DNA of 64,000 nt from Actinocatenispora sera (lineage in GTDB: Bacteria > Actinomycetota > Actinomycetes > Mycobacteriales > Micromonosporaceae), in assembly GCF_018324685.1 (NCBI RefSeq), contig NZ_AP023354.1, forward strand, positions 4,030,001-4,094,000, in the 5' to 3' direction. The notes under the pieces were generated by a model. The model ran no database searches and was not told where the DNA came from. It saw only the letters and a program-made list of their open reading frames with translations. Numbering within the stretch: the first letter of the stretch is position 1; the number at the start of each line of letters is the position of its first letter. The position numbers were made by a program, and so were the translations under genes. Below are positions 52,138-63,369 of this stretch, piece after piece.

Positions 52138-53061
52138 GTGCAACGAGAAGACCGGATCGGTAGCGCTCCGGATACGCCAGACCGTACGCCAGCAAGGGTC
52201 GTTCTGGCCAGCGCTGCCCGACTTCTCGCGGCCGCCGGCGTGGCCAGTCCGCGGGTGGACGCCGAGCTGCTCGCGGCGCACGTGCTGGGGGTGTCGCGGG
52301 GCCGGCTGGTGCTGCTGGACGGGGTGGACCGGACCGATCGGGACAAGATCGACGCGCTGGTGGCGCGCCGCGCCGCCGGCACCCCGCTGCAACACCTGAC
52401 CGGGGTCGCCGCGTTCCGGCACCTGGAGCTTGCGGTCGGCCCCGGCGTGTTCGTCCCGCGACCCGAGACCGAGCTGCTGGTCGACGCCGGTCGCGCGCTG
52501 CTGAGCCGGCCCGACCCGCTCGTGGTCGACCTGTGCGCCGGGTCCGGCGCGCTCGGCCTGGCCGTCGCGAACGAACTGCCCACCGCCCGGGTGGTACTGG
52601 TCGAGCACGATCCGGCCGCGCTGCGCTACCTGCGCCGGAACGCGGAGTCCCGGCAGGCGGCCGGCGACCCGGCGGTACGGCTGGTCGACGCGGACGTCAC
52701 CGCCGACCCGCTGCTGCCCGACCTGACCGGCACCGTCGACCTGGTGCTGACCAACCCGCCGTACGTGCCGACCGGCACTCCGCTGCCGCCCGACGTGGCC
52801 GGCGCCGACCCGGACCGTGCGCTGTACGGCGGGGCCGACGGCCTCGCGGTGATCCGCCCGCTGGTCCGGGCCGCGGCCCGGCTGCTGCGGCCCGGCGGCG
52901 CGCTGGTCATCGAGCACGACGACACGCACGGCACGGCGGTGCCGCGGCTGCTGGTCGCCGCCGGGTACGCCGAGGTCGCCGACCACCGCGACCTCGCCGG
53001 CCGGGACCGGTACTCCACCGCTCGGCGCCCGCCGGCGGGGTGGAAGACTGCACCCTCGTGA
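52138..53061 (+). CDS. prmC: Release factor glutamine methyltransferase PrmC
   Basis: Methylates the glutamine of the GGQ motif in release factors 1 and 2. 307 residues: an N-terminal helical release-factor-binding domain (about 15-90), then a SAM fold with motif I VVDLCAGSGALGLAVA and the catalytic NPPY (LTNPPYVP). The family segment PLQHLTGVAAFRHLEL and PRPETELLVD are present. GTG 52138 is the earliest start compatible with the divergent GGDEF promoter. Its TGA overlaps the tsaC GTG by four bases. Confidence 0.94.
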   Translation: MQREDRIGSAPDTPDRTPARVVLASAARLLAAAGVASPRVDAELLAAHVLGVSRGRLVLLDGVDRTDRDKIDALVARRAAGTPLQHLTGVAAFRHLELAVGPGVFVPRPETELLVDAGRALLSRPDPLVVDLCAGSGALGLAVANELPTARVVLVEHDPAALRYLRRNAESRQAAGDPAVRLVDADVTADPLLPDLTGTVDLVLTNPPYVPTGTPLPPDVAGADPDRALYGGADGLAVIRPLVRAAARLLRPGGALVIEHDDTHGTAVPRLLVAAGYAEVADHRDLAGRDRYSTARRPPAGWKTAPS

Positions 53062-53711
53062 CGTTGTACGACTGCCGTACCGAGGCGGGCCGCGCCGCCG
53101 GCCTGACCGCCGCGGCCGCCACCATCCGCGCCGGCGGGCTGGTGGTGCTGCCCACCGACACGGTGTACGGGATCTCCGCCGATGCGTTCGACCCGGCCGC
53201 GGTGCGCGCGCTGCTCGCCGCGAAGGGGCGCGGCCGGACCATGCCGCCGCCGGTCCTGGTCGGCGAGCCGGAGCAGCTGGCGAGGCTGGCGCCCGCCGCG
53301 CACCCGGTCGCGCACGCGCTCGCGGACCGGTACTGGCCGGGCGGGTTGACCGTCGTGGTGCCGCACGCGCCCGAGCTGACCTGGGACATCGGCGACACCG
53401 GCGGTACCGTCGGGGTGCGGATGCCGGCCGACGAGATCGCCCTGGAGCTGCTGCGCCGCACCGGCCCGCTCGCCACCTCCAGCGCCAACCGCACCGGCGT
53501 CGCCCCCGCGGCGACCGCTGCCGACGCCCGCGACCAGCTGGGCGACGCGGTGGCCACCTACCTGGAGGCGGGCGCGAGTACCGGCGGGGTCGCCTCCACG
53601 GTGCTCGATCTCGCCTCGTCGCCGCCGCGGCTGGTCCGGGCCGGCGCCGTCCCGGCCGCCGAACTGCGTGAACTGCTGCCCGATCTGACCGACTCGGTGT
53701 CCGCCTCGTAG
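53058..53711 (+). CDS. tsaC: L-threonylcarbamoyladenylate synthase (TsaC/Sua5 family)
   Basis: Forms threonylcarbamoyl-AMP from threonine, bicarbonate and ATP, the first step of the t6A37 modification in ANN-decoding tRNAs. A 217-residue YrdC-fold protein with LPTDTVYGISADA, KGRGRTMPPPVLV, the phosphate-binding YWPGGLTVV and PLATSSANRTG. It is a single YrdC domain without the Sua5 C-terminal extension. GTG 53058 overlaps the prmC stop (GTGA), so the two are translationally coupled, as in many actinobacteria. Confidence 0.94.
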   Translation: MTLYDCRTEAGRAAGLTAAAATIRAGGLVVLPTDTVYGISADAFDPAAVRALLAAKGRGRTMPPPVLVGEPEQLARLAPAAHPVAHALADRYWPGGLTVVVPHAPELTWDIGDTGGTVGVRMPADEIALELLRRTGPLATSSANRTGVAPAATAADARDQLGDAVATYLEAGASTGGVASTVLDLASSPPRLVRAGAVPAAELRELLPDLTDSVSAS

Positions 53712-53762
53712 CGGCCCGGTGCGGGGCAGGATGGAGTGCCGGTGTGAGGACAGGAGGATGAC

Positions 53763-54389
53763 GTGGCCGATCCCGAGGTGAGGCAGCCGCCGTTCTCGGT
53801 GCTGCACGTGTGTATGGGCAACATCTGCCGCTCGCCGATGGCGGAGCGGCTGCTGACCGCCCGGCTGGCCGACCTGCTCGGCCCGACCGACCCGGCCCCG
53901 CCGGACCTGCTCTACAGTCACAGCGCCGGCACCGGTGGCTGGCACGCCGGCGAGCAGATGAACCCGCCGGCGGCCCGGCAGGTCGCCGCGCGCGGTGGCG
54001 ACCCGTCCGGGTTCACCGCGCGGCAGCTGCACGGCGAGCACATCGACGCGTCCGAACTGATCCTGACCGCCACCGGCGAGCAGGCGAGCTACGTGGCGGC
54101 GTTGCGGCCGGACGCCGCCGACCGCACGTTCACCGTCTGCGAGTTCGGCCGGCTGCTGCACGACGTGGACACCCACCAGCTGCCGCCGGCGGCGCCGACC
54201 CCGGCGCAGACCATGACCCGGGGAGTGGCGCTCGTCGCCGCCGCGAACAAGGCGCGCGGCGGCACCGGTCCCGGCCCGGAGGACGACCTCGACGACCCGT
54301 GGGGCCTGGGTGACCGGTTCTTCGACCGGATCGCCGACGACATCGAACTGCCGCTGCGCAAGCTGGTCCGCCTGCTCACCGGTCGGTGA
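53763..54389 (+). CDS. Low-molecular-weight protein-tyrosine phosphatase family protein
   Basis: A 208-residue phosphatase. The P-loop is C-x5-R (VCMGNICRSPMAE, about residues 16-28) near the N-terminus, and the general-acid region is in DDLDDPWGLGD near 175. The middle is longer than in standard 150-residue enzymes, with an insertion around 130-170. Bacterial relatives act on tyrosine kinases of exopolysaccharide export or on arginine phosphate. GTG 53763 follows AGGAGG closely. It lies between tsaC and the atp genes, where related genomes often carry it next to wecA, which is missing here. Confidence 0.85.
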   Translation: MADPEVRQPPFSVLHVCMGNICRSPMAERLLTARLADLLGPTDPAPPDLLYSHSAGTGGWHAGEQMNPPAARQVAARGGDPSGFTARQLHGEHIDASELILTATGEQASYVAALRPDAADRTFTVCEFGRLLHDVDTHQLPPAAPTPAQTMTRGVALVAAANKARGGTGPGPEDDLDDPWGLGDRFFDRIADDIELPLRKLVRLLTGR

Positions 54390-54446
54390 GCAGGCGTGGG
54401 CCGGCGCACCGGGCCGGCCCGGGCGGGCGGGTACGCTGGCGGCATT

Positions 54447-54932
54447 GTGCTGAGCAGTGAGGTGGCGGGCCGCAACACCGCACGTTCTTCCCGGCCGGGT
54501 GGCAGTCGACTGCCCCGGCTGCGTCATCTGCCGGTGCCGTTGCTGGCGATGGCGGGTCTGCTGATCGTCGGTGCGGTGGTCGCCGCGCCGCTGCGCGGCC
54601 CGGTCGGCGTGGCCGGAGTGGCGGCCGGCGTCGGGCTGGTGGCGGTCAGCTACGTGCTGTCCAGTCTGGCCATCGCGTGGGCCGACCGGGTCAACCCGAG
54701 GCTCGTCCTGCCGGTTGGCCTGACCGTGTATGTGGTGAAATTCCTGTTTCTCGGGATGTTCCTGCTCGGCCTGAGTGCAACGGGATGGTTAGGGCTTGCG
54801 CCGATGGGCCTTGCGATCGTCGCCGCTGCGCTAACGTGGTCCGCGGCTCAGGCCGCCTGGACGTGGCACGCCAAGATCCCATACGTGGAGCCGGCTTCCG
54901 ACCCCTCGGTCACGCCGACCACCAACCGCTGA
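54447..54932 (+). CDS. AtpI-like membrane protein upstream of the atp operon
   Basis: A 161-residue protein with a basic N-terminus and four hydrophobic helices (LLAMAGLLIVGAVVAAP, VGLVAVSYVLSSLAIAWA, LPVGLTVYVVKFLFLGMFLLG, GLAIVAAALTWSAAQAA). Its position two genes before atpB and its four-helix pattern match actinobacterial ATP synthase protein I-type proteins, thought to help assemble the c-ring. Sequence similarity to AtpI is low, so the assignment rests mainly on context. GTG 54447; a TACGCT hexamer nine bases upstream may be its -10. Confidence 0.7.
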   Translation: MLSSEVAGRNTARSSRPGGSRLPRLRHLPVPLLAMAGLLIVGAVVAAPLRGPVGVAGVAAGVGLVAVSYVLSSLAIAWADRVNPRLVLPVGLTVYVVKFLFLGMFLLGLSATGWLGLAPMGLAIVAAALTWSAAQAAWTWHAKIPYVEPASDPSVTPTTNR

Positions 54933-55002
54933 GTAACCCCTGGTCCCATCACCGGGGGTCGATGCGGTGCGCCGCTGACCGGCTGATACCGTCATCCACA
55001 TC

Positions 55003-55230
55003 ATGACCAGCAAGCAGCCTGCCACCAAGCCCGAAGGCGCAGCCGCGGGCATGGAGACCGGCTGGATGGCCACGGGTCACCTGCTCAGCGGCGTCGCCGT
55101 CTGGGCAGTGATCGGTGGCCTCGTCGACTGGTGGCTCGGGATTCCCTCCCATATCGGCCTCGTGGTCGGCATGCTGGTCGGCGCAGCCGCGGCGATCTAC
55201 CTGATCGTCAAACGACTTGGCAGCAGTTAG
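55003..55230 (+). CDS. AtpZ/AtpI family small membrane protein
   Basis: A 75-residue protein with two helices (LLSGVAVWAVIGGLVDWWLG and IGLVVGMLVGAAAAIYLIVK). The G-x-x-x-D-x-W pattern at the helix turn is typical of AtpZ/AtpI proteins, which assist F-type ATP synthase assembly or magnesium supply. atpB begins 14 bases after its stop, so it is the first gene of the atp operon proper. A TACCGT hexamer ten bases before ATG 55003 may be the operon's -10. Confidence 0.8.
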   Translation: MTSKQPATKPEGAAAGMETGWMATGHLLSGVAVWAVIGGLVDWWLGIPSHIGLVVGMLVGAAAAIYLIVKRLGSS

Positions 55231-55244
55231 CGAAGGGTGGTTCG

Positions 55245-56033
55245 GTGGCTGGAGAGCCGGCGATCCTGGCCAGTGATTTCCCACCTGGCGTCAAGGACTT
55301 CGACTTCGAGGGTCTCGTTCCAGGGCTCGGCCAAGCCGTCACGAAGGTGACGATCCTGGCTTGGTTGGCAGCGGCGCTCATCATCGTGTTCTTCCTCGTG
55401 GCATATCGCAAGCCCAAGCTCGTGCCTACTAAGACACAGTGGATGGCCGAGTCGATGTACGGGTTCGTGCGCGACGGGGTTGCGACCGAGGTGATCGGTG
55501 CGAAGAAAGGGCTGCGCTTCGCGCCCTACCTGACGACGCTGTTCCTCTTCATCATCGTGATGAACTTCTTCGGGATCATTCCGTTCCTGCAGATCTCGCC
55601 GAACTCGCACATCTCGTTCCCGATGTTCCTGACGGCCATCACCTACGTGATGTTCCTGTACCTGGGCATCCGCAAGCACGGCTTCTTCGGGTACATCAAG
55701 CACACCCTGATCCTGCCGGGCGTGCCGTGGCCGATGCACATTCTGCTGGTGCCGATCGAGTTCGTGCAGAACTTCCTGACCCGGCCGGTCACCCTGGCGG
55801 TCCGGTTGTTCGCCAACATGTTCGCCGGTCACCTGCTCCTGCTGGTGTTCACGCTCGGCGGCGTCGCCCTGCTGAACGCCCAGACCGTGCTGTTCCGGCC
55901 GCTGTCCGTCATCTCCTGGGCAATGGCGATCATCATGACGTTCTTCGAGTTGATCGTCGCCGCCCTGCAGGCATACGTGTTCGTGATCCTGACCGCGAGC
56001 TACGTCGAGAGCTCGCTCGCGGACGAGCACTGA
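55245..56033 (+). CDS. atpB: F0F1 ATP synthase subunit a
   Basis: A 262-residue membrane stator subunit that forms the two proton half-channels. The essential arginine lies in LAVRLFANMFAGHLLL, and the C-terminal helices ELIVAALQAYVFVILTASYV are conserved. Codon use in the first 130 residues is a little less GC-biased than in its neighbours. GTG 55245 with AAGGG upstream; the longer reading frame overlaps the preceding small gene and is rejected. Confidence 0.97.
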   Translation: MAGEPAILASDFPPGVKDFDFEGLVPGLGQAVTKVTILAWLAAALIIVFFLVAYRKPKLVPTKTQWMAESMYGFVRDGVATEVIGAKKGLRFAPYLTTLFLFIIVMNFFGIIPFLQISPNSHISFPMFLTAITYVMFLYLGIRKHGFFGYIKHTLILPGVPWPMHILLVPIEFVQNFLTRPVTLAVRLFANMFAGHLLLLVFTLGGVALLNAQTVLFRPLSVISWAMAIIMTFFELIVAALQAYVFVILTASYVESSLADEH

Positions 56034-56130
56034 TTCGCATGTGAGCTCCGCAGCGCCGCACCGGCGCCTCGTTCCACCCTGTACCACCGACAGATCACAT
56101 CAAGCCTCCGCGTGAAGGTCACGCGGGTAG

Positions 56131-56373
<243 letters not shown>

Positions 56374-56410
56374 CGTCCAGACCGTCCGACAATCCCATCG
56401 GGAGTAAGCC

Positions 56411-56965
56411 ATGAAACACCTCGCAGCAGAGGGCGGCGCTCAGATCCTGATGCCGGTCTGGTCCGAGATCATCGTCGGGCTGATCGCGTTCGCCGCAGTC
56501 TGCTTCGTCCTCATGAAGTTCGTGTTCCCGCGGATGGAAGAGACCTTCCGGGCCCGCGTGGACGCGATCGAGGGCGGACTGAAGCGGGCCGAGCAGGCCC
56601 AGGCCGAGGCCAACCAGCTCCTCGAGCAGTACCGCGAGCAGCTGGCCGAGGCCCGCACCGAGGCCGCCGGGATCCGTGACGAGGCGCGTGCCGACGCCGC
56701 GGCGATCCGGGACGAGATGCTGGCCAAGGCGAACGAGGAGCGCGACCGCGTGATCGCGGTCGGCAAGGAGCAGCTCGCCGCCGAGCGGCAGACGCTGATC
56801 CGCGAGCTTCGCTCCGACATCGGCTCGCTCGCAGTCGATCTGGCCGGCCGGATCGTCGGCGAGTCGCTCGCCGACGAGGCACAGCGGCGCGGCACCGTCG
56901 ATCGGTTCCTGACCGAGATCGAGGCGGACGGCCGGGCCAGCACCGGCGCCGCGGGGCGTCGCTGA
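56411..56965 (+). CDS. atpF: F0F1 ATP synthase subunit b
   Basis: A 184-residue peripheral stalk protein: a single N-terminal membrane helix (IIVGLIAFAAVCFVLMKFVFP) and a long charged coiled coil (heptad-like Ala/Glu/Arg) reaching to F1. GGGAGTAAGCC precedes ATG 56411. Its TGA shares a base with the atpH ATG (TGATG), so b and delta are translationally coupled. Confidence 0.97.
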   Translation: MKHLAAEGGAQILMPVWSEIIVGLIAFAAVCFVLMKFVFPRMEETFRARVDAIEGGLKRAEQAQAEANQLLEQYREQLAEARTEAAGIRDEARADAAAIRDEMLAKANEERDRVIAVGKEQLAAERQTLIRELRSDIGSLAVDLAGRIVGESLADEAQRRGTVDRFLTEIEADGRASTGAAGRR

Positions 56966-57786
56966 TGGAGGCGGCGAGCCGTGAGGCGTTCGGCGCGGCG
57001 GCCGACCGGCTGAACACGTACGCCAAGCGGGCCAAGGCGGAGACGCTGGCCACGGTCGCCGACGAGCTGCTCGCGATCGCGAAGCTGCTGGCCGGCGAGC
57101 CGCGGCTGCGCCGGGCGCTGTCCGACCCCGCCCGGCCGGGCGACGACCGCGCCGGGCTGGCGAACTCGCTGCTGGGCAAGCAGCTGTCGGAAGGCACCCG
57201 GACCCTGTTCGGGGTGCTCGTCGCCGGCCGCTGGTCGAGCGCGAGCGCGCTGCTTGACGGCACCGAGCTGCTCGGCGTCGAGGCGTTGCTCGCCTCGGCG
57301 GAGCGGGACGGTGCGCTGGCCGAGGTGGAGGACGAGTTGTTCCGGTTCGGCCAGATCGTGGCCGGCCAGGAGCGCCTCGCCGCCGTGCTCGGTGACGTCA
57401 CCGCCGACCTGGCGCAGCGCACCGAGCTGGTGTCGTCGCTGTTGTCCGGCAAGGTCTCCGCGGTCACCTTGCGGCTGGCCGAGCTGGCCCTGACCGGTTT
57501 CGGTGGACGCGGGTTCGAGTCGGCCCTGACCCGGCTGGTCGAGCTGGCCGCGGCCCGGCGGGACCACGAGATCGGGTACGTGACGGTCGCGGCGGAGCTG
57601 ACCGATGGCGATCTCGATCGGCTGGCTGCCGCCCTGCGGCGGATATACGGTCGAGAGATCGCGCTGAAGGTGTCCGTCGACCCGAGGATTCTCGGTGGGA
57701 TGAGCGTGCAGGTCGGTTCCGACCTGTACGACGGGACGATCCTTCGGCGCATCAACGAGACACGCACCGCGTTGACCCGGCGCTGA
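56965..57786 (+). CDS. atpH: F0F1 ATP synthase subunit delta
   Basis: A 273-residue stator subunit linking b to the top of F1. It is the long actinobacterial form, with the helical N-terminal domain duplicated or extended relative to the ~180-residue E. coli protein. The C-terminal signature IYGREIALKVSVDPRILGGMSVQVGSD is clear (residues about 225-260). ATG 56965 overlaps the atpF stop by one base. A 200-base gap with two hairpins follows before atpA. Confidence 0.96.
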   Translation: MEAASREAFGAAADRLNTYAKRAKAETLATVADELLAIAKLLAGEPRLRRALSDPARPGDDRAGLANSLLGKQLSEGTRTLFGVLVAGRWSSASALLDGTELLGVEALLASAERDGALAEVEDELFRFGQIVAGQERLAAVLGDVTADLAQRTELVSSLLSGKVSAVTLRLAELALTGFGGRGFESALTRLVELAAARRDHEIGYVTVAAELTDGDLDRLAAALRRIYGREIALKVSVDPRILGGMSVQVGSDLYDGTILRRINETRTALTRR

Positions 57787-57808
57787 CCGGGCCGCGTGGT
57801 GCAGAACA

Positions 57809-57862
57809 CCGGCGGCCGGGAGGCCGCCGGCCGACGACAAATCCGGTGGCCCCGGCCACCGG
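57809..57862 (+). promoter_or_regulatory. Two perfect hairpins between atpH and atpA
   Basis: Hairpin 1: CCGGCGGCC/GGCCGCCGG (57809-57817, 57822-57830). Hairpin 2: CCGGTGGCC/GGCCACCGG (57843-57851, 57854-57862). They lie in a 200-base intra-operon gap and could attenuate, process or stabilise the atp mRNA. The remaining gap up to 57986 shows no gene. Confidence 0.6.
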
Positions 57863-57986
57863 CATCGGTGGCCCCCGGGTCACCACGTTTGGCGATGTAT
57901 CACCCGCACAGCCGACCGAGTCCGGTGCCGAGCTTCGGAGCCGCGGCCGGACCCATCGATAGACCAAGGGACGAGGACTGGCAAAG

Positions 57987-59633
57987 ATGGCCGAGCTGAC
58001 CATCTCCTCGGAGGAGATCCGTGGCGCGCTCGAGCGCTACGTCTCCTCCTATACACCGGAGATCTCCCGCGAGGAAGTCGGTGTCGTCACCACTGCCGGT
58101 GATGGCATCGCCCAGGTCGAGGGTCTGCCCTCGACCATGGCCAACGAGCTGCTCGAGTTCGAGGACGGCACGCTGGGTCTGGCGCTGAACCTGGAGACGC
58201 GCGAGATCGGCGTGGTCGTGCTCGGCGAGTACGCCGGGATCGAGGAGGGCCAGACGGTCCGGCGCACCGGCCGGGTGCTGTCGGTGCCGGTCGGCGACGC
58301 GTTCCTCGGTCGCGTGGTGGACCCGCTGGGTCGCCCCATGGACGGCCTCGGCGACGTCGAGAACGAGGGCTTCCGCGAGCTGGAGCTGCAGGCTCCGAAC
58401 GTGATGTCGCGGCAGCCGGTCGAGGAGCCGCTGCAGACCGGCATCAAGGCGATCGACGGCATGATCCCGGTCGGCCGGGGCCAGCGTGAGCTGATCATCG
58501 GCGACCGGCAGACCGGCAAGACCACGGTCGCCATCGACACGATCATCAACCAGCGCGCCAACTGGAAGACCGGCGACCCGCAGCAGCAGGTGCGCTGCAT
58601 CTACGTCGCGATCGGCCAGAAGGCGTCCACGATCGCCACGGTCAAGGGCAAGCTGGAAGAGGCCGGCGCGCTGGAGTACACCACGATCGTGGCGGCCCCC
58701 GCATCCGACCCGGCCGGCTTCAAGTACATCGCGCCCTACACCGGGTCGAGCATCGGCCAGCACTGGATGTACAACGGCAAGCACGTGCTGATCGTGTTCG
58801 ACGACCTGACCAAGCAGGCCGAGGCGTACCGCGCGGTGTCGCTGCTGCTGCGCCGCCCGCCGGGCCGCGAGGCCTACCCGGGCGACGTGTTCTACCTGCA
58901 CTCCCGGCTGCTGGAGCGGTGCGCGAAGCTGTCCGACGACCTGGGCGCGGGTTCGATGACCGGGCTGCCGATCATCGAGACGAAGGCCGGCGACGTCTCC
59001 GCGTACATCCCGACCAATGTCATTTCGATCACCGACGGCCAGATCTACCTCGAGGCCGACCTGTTCAACGCGGGCACCAAGCCGGCGATCAACGTCGGTA
59101 CCTCGGTGTCCCGGGTCGGCACGGCCGCGCAGCGCAAGGCGATCAAGAAGGTGTCCGGCCGGCTCAAGCTCGACCTGGCGCAGTACCGCGACCTGGAGGC
59201 GTTCGCCGCCTTCGCGTCCGATCTGGACCGCACCTCGCGGGCGCAGCTGGACCGCGGTGCCCGGCTGACCGAGCTGCTCAAGCAGGACGAGTCGAACCCC
59301 TTCCCGTACGAGGAGGAGGTCGTCTCGATCTGGACCGGCACCACTGGCAAGCTGGACAGCGTCCCGGTCTCCGACGTGGGCCGGTTCGAGCGCGAGTTCC
59401 TCGGCTACCTGCGGCACAACCACAAGGTCGTGCTGGACGAGATCGCGAGCACCGGTGCGATGTCCGACGACGCGGTGAGCACGCTGGAGTCCGCGGTCGC
59501 CAAGTTCACCCAGAACTTCCTCGCCGGTAGCGACGAGCTGAAGGTGAACGAGGCGCCCGCCGAGGCGCTGGCCGAGGGCGCCGAGGGCCAGGAGACGGTG
59601 CAGAAGTACGTGCCGTCGGTGGAGAAGAAGTAA
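57987..59633 (+). CDS. atpA: F0F1 ATP synthase subunit alpha
   Basis: A 548-residue non-catalytic nucleotide-binding subunit of F1. Walker [14 protein letters not shown], the adjacent [11 protein letters not shown], the Walker B region [17 protein letters not shown] and the signature [13 protein letters not shown] are present. Length and ends are normal. ATG 57987. The last codons carry the ribosome site (GGAGAAG) of atpG. Confidence 0.98.
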   Translation: MAELTISSEEIRGALERYVSSYTPEISREEVGVVTTAGDGIAQVEGLPSTMANELLEFEDGTLGLALNLETREIGVVVLGEYAGIEEGQTVRRTGRVLSVPVGDAFLGRVVDPLGRPMDGLGDVENEGFRELELQAPNVMSRQPVEEPLQTGIKAIDGMIPVGRGQRELIIGDRQTGKTTVAIDTIINQRANWKTGDPQQQVRCIYVAIGQKASTIATVKGKLEEAGALEYTTIVAAPASDPAGFKYIAPYTGSSIGQHWMYNGKHVLIVFDDLTKQAEAYRAVSLLLRRPPGREAYPGDVFYLHSRLLERCAKLSDDLGAGSMTGLPIIETKAGDVSAYIPTNVISITDGQIYLEADLFNAGTKPAINVGTSVSRVGTAAQRKAIKKVSGRLKLDLAQYRDLEAFAAFASDLDRTSRAQLDRGARLTELLKQDESNPFPYEEEVVSIWTGTTGKLDSVPVSDVGRFEREFLGYLRHNHKVVLDEIASTGAMSDDAVSTLESAVAKFTQNFLAGSDELKVNEAPAEALAEGAEGQETVQKYVPSVEKK

Positions 59634-59636
59634 CCC

Positions 59637-62026
<2,390 letters not shown>

Positions 62027-62045
62027 GTCGCAGCCGTACCACCCG

Positions 62046-62082
62046 GTTCGGGCCGGTGTCCCTCGTGGACACCGGCCCGAAC
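62046..62082 (+). terminator. Strong hairpin between atpD and atpC
   Basis: Perfect 16-bp arms (62046-62061, 62067-62082) with a 5-nt loop, 20 bases after atpD, and no T-tract. It could end most transcripts before atpC. Downstream, TAGACT (62236-62241) might serve as a -10 for separate atpC transcription. No gene is seen in 62083-62276. Confidence 0.75.
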
Positions 62083-62276
62083 TGCGTCGGCACCGCGTTC
62101 TTCGCTGCCGGGTTCTCCGCTGCCGGCACCGGCGGCTGAACCGGGCGAGCACGACACCGTGGGTGGTGGTGGAAAGTGCGGTGCGTCACTGTTTCCGTGT
62201 CTGGGGTGCGCGCGGCGTGCCAGCCGTCACGCATTAGACTTCTTCTTCAAATCCCCGTTGCGCCTAGGAGAAGCCG

Positions 62277-62567
62277 GTGGCCGACCCACTGCACGTCGAG
62301 CTCGTCGCGGTCGAGCAGAAAGTCTGGACCGGCGAGGCGAAGATGCTCATCGCCCGCACCACCGAGGGCGAGCTGGGCGTTCTGCCCGGCCATGCACCGT
62401 TGCTCGGTGAGCTGGCCGACCCGGGTACGGTCCGGATCCAGCGCGACGGCGAGGAAGAGCTGGTCTACACGGTCAACGGCGGATTCCTCTCCGTCACCGG
62501 CCGCGGCGTCACGGTGCTCGCCGAGACGGTCGAGCTGGGCGAGCCGGCCGAGGCCGGCGCGCACTAG
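62277..62567 (+). CDS. atpC: F0F1 ATP synthase subunit epsilon
   Basis: A 96-residue rotor subunit. The N-terminal beta sandwich is complete (HVELVAVEQKVWTGEAKMLIART, GELGVLPGHAPLLGEL, VNGGFLSVTGRGVTVLAE). The C-terminal inhibitory helix pair is missing, so this is a short form, as in several actinobacteria. GTG 62277 with AGGAGAAG upstream. Unusually, it stands 250 bases from atpD behind a strong hairpin. Confidence 0.95.
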   Translation: MADPLHVELVAVEQKVWTGEAKMLIARTTEGELGVLPGHAPLLGELADPGTVRIQRDGEEELVYTVNGGFLSVTGRGVTVLAETVELGEPAEAGAH

Positions 62568-62583
62568 CGAGAGCCGGGCACCG

Positions 62584-63042
62584 ATGCGAGTCTTCGAGGC
62601 GATCGGCGTCGGTGTCCTGCTCGTGCTCGTCGCGCTCGGCCTGCTGTTCGTGCGCCGGGCACTGATCGCGCGCCGCGGCGGCACGATCGAGGTCAGCGTC
62701 CGGGTGACCGCGCGGATCCCGGGCCGCGGTTGGGCGCCGGGCTTCGGCCGGTTCGCCGGCGACCAGCTGCTGTGGTACCGGATGTTCAGCCTGGCGATGC
62801 GGCCGCGTGAGGTGCTCTCCCGGCGGACGCTGGCGATCCGGTCCCGCCGCCCACCGGGCGGCCCGGAACTGCTCGTCCTGCCGCCCGACGCGCTCGTGCT
62901 GTGTTGCGCGAACGACCGGGACGTCGTCGAGGTCGCGATGACCGAAGGCGCGCTGACCGGCTTCCTGTCCTGGCTCGAGGCCGCCCCGCCCGGGGCGGCC
63001 TCGCGTCGTTTCGGCCTCCCCGCCGACGACCAGGCCATCTGA
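62584..63042 (+). CDS. DUF2550 family membrane-anchored protein
   Basis: A 152-residue protein with one N-terminal helix (AIGVGVLLVLVALGLLFVRR) and a basic, beta-rich domain with RGWAPGFGRFAGDQLLWYRMFSL, the usual DUF2550 text. The family is actinobacterial and almost always sits right after atpC; its role is unknown. ATG 62584 is 16 bases after the atpC stop, so it is probably the last gene of that transcript. Confidence 0.9.
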   Translation: MRVFEAIGVGVLLVLVALGLLFVRRALIARRGGTIEVSVRVTARIPGRGWAPGFGRFAGDQLLWYRMFSLAMRPREVLSRRTLAIRSRRPPGGPELLVLPPDALVLCCANDRDVVEVAMTEGALTGFLSWLEAAPPGAASRRFGLPADDQAI

Positions 63043-63119
63043 CGGCCGGGGTCGGCTGAGGACCAGGCCCGCTGACGGCCGGGCTCGGTGGGGACCGGGT
63101 GGAGTGAGGACCGAACCGG

Positions 63120-63154
63120 CGGGCCGCATCGGGCCTGTCTGCCCGTGCGACCCG
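63120..63154. terminator. Hairpin between converging DUF2550 and VOC genes
   Basis: Left arm CGGGCCGCATCGGGC (63120-63134) pairs with GCCCGTGCGACCCG (63141-63154) with a mismatch and a bulge. Upstream (63042-63110) a ~30-bp segment beginning CTGACGGCCGGG is duplicated imperfectly. Confidence 0.45.
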
Positions 63155-63192
63155 CCGACGATGCGGAGCACCGCGACGAGCCAGGTCGTGGC

Positions 63193-63369
63193 TCAGTCGG
63201 CGACCAGCTCGACCTCGTAGCCGTCCTGGTCGGCCATCCAGGAGCGCCCCGCCGGCCACTGCTGGTACGGCGCGTAGCCCAGCTCGCCGAACAGCCAGCC
63301 CCAGGAGCGCGCCGCCCGGGCCAGATCCGGTACCCAGAGCTCGACGTGGTGCAGCGCGCCCCGGCTCAC
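63193..63369 (-). pseudogene. VOC family gene with an internal in-frame deletion
   Basis: A 58-residue reading that joins the first strand-helix of a VOC protein (HHVELWVPDLARAARSWGWL, then FGELGYAPYQQWPAGRSW) directly to its last strand (DGYEVELVAD). Full-length relatives have about 60-70 more residues between these points, including metal ligands and half of the fold. Both ends remain in frame, which points to a clean internal deletion. It starts at GTG 63369, overlapping the adenosyltransferase stop (GTGA). Whether the product folds is doubtful; a pseudogene is the best call. Confidence 0.65.

Noticed and set aside
57900-59423. 507-codon minus-strand frame opposite atpA
   Set aside because: Antisense shadow of a fully recognised ATP synthase alpha gene.
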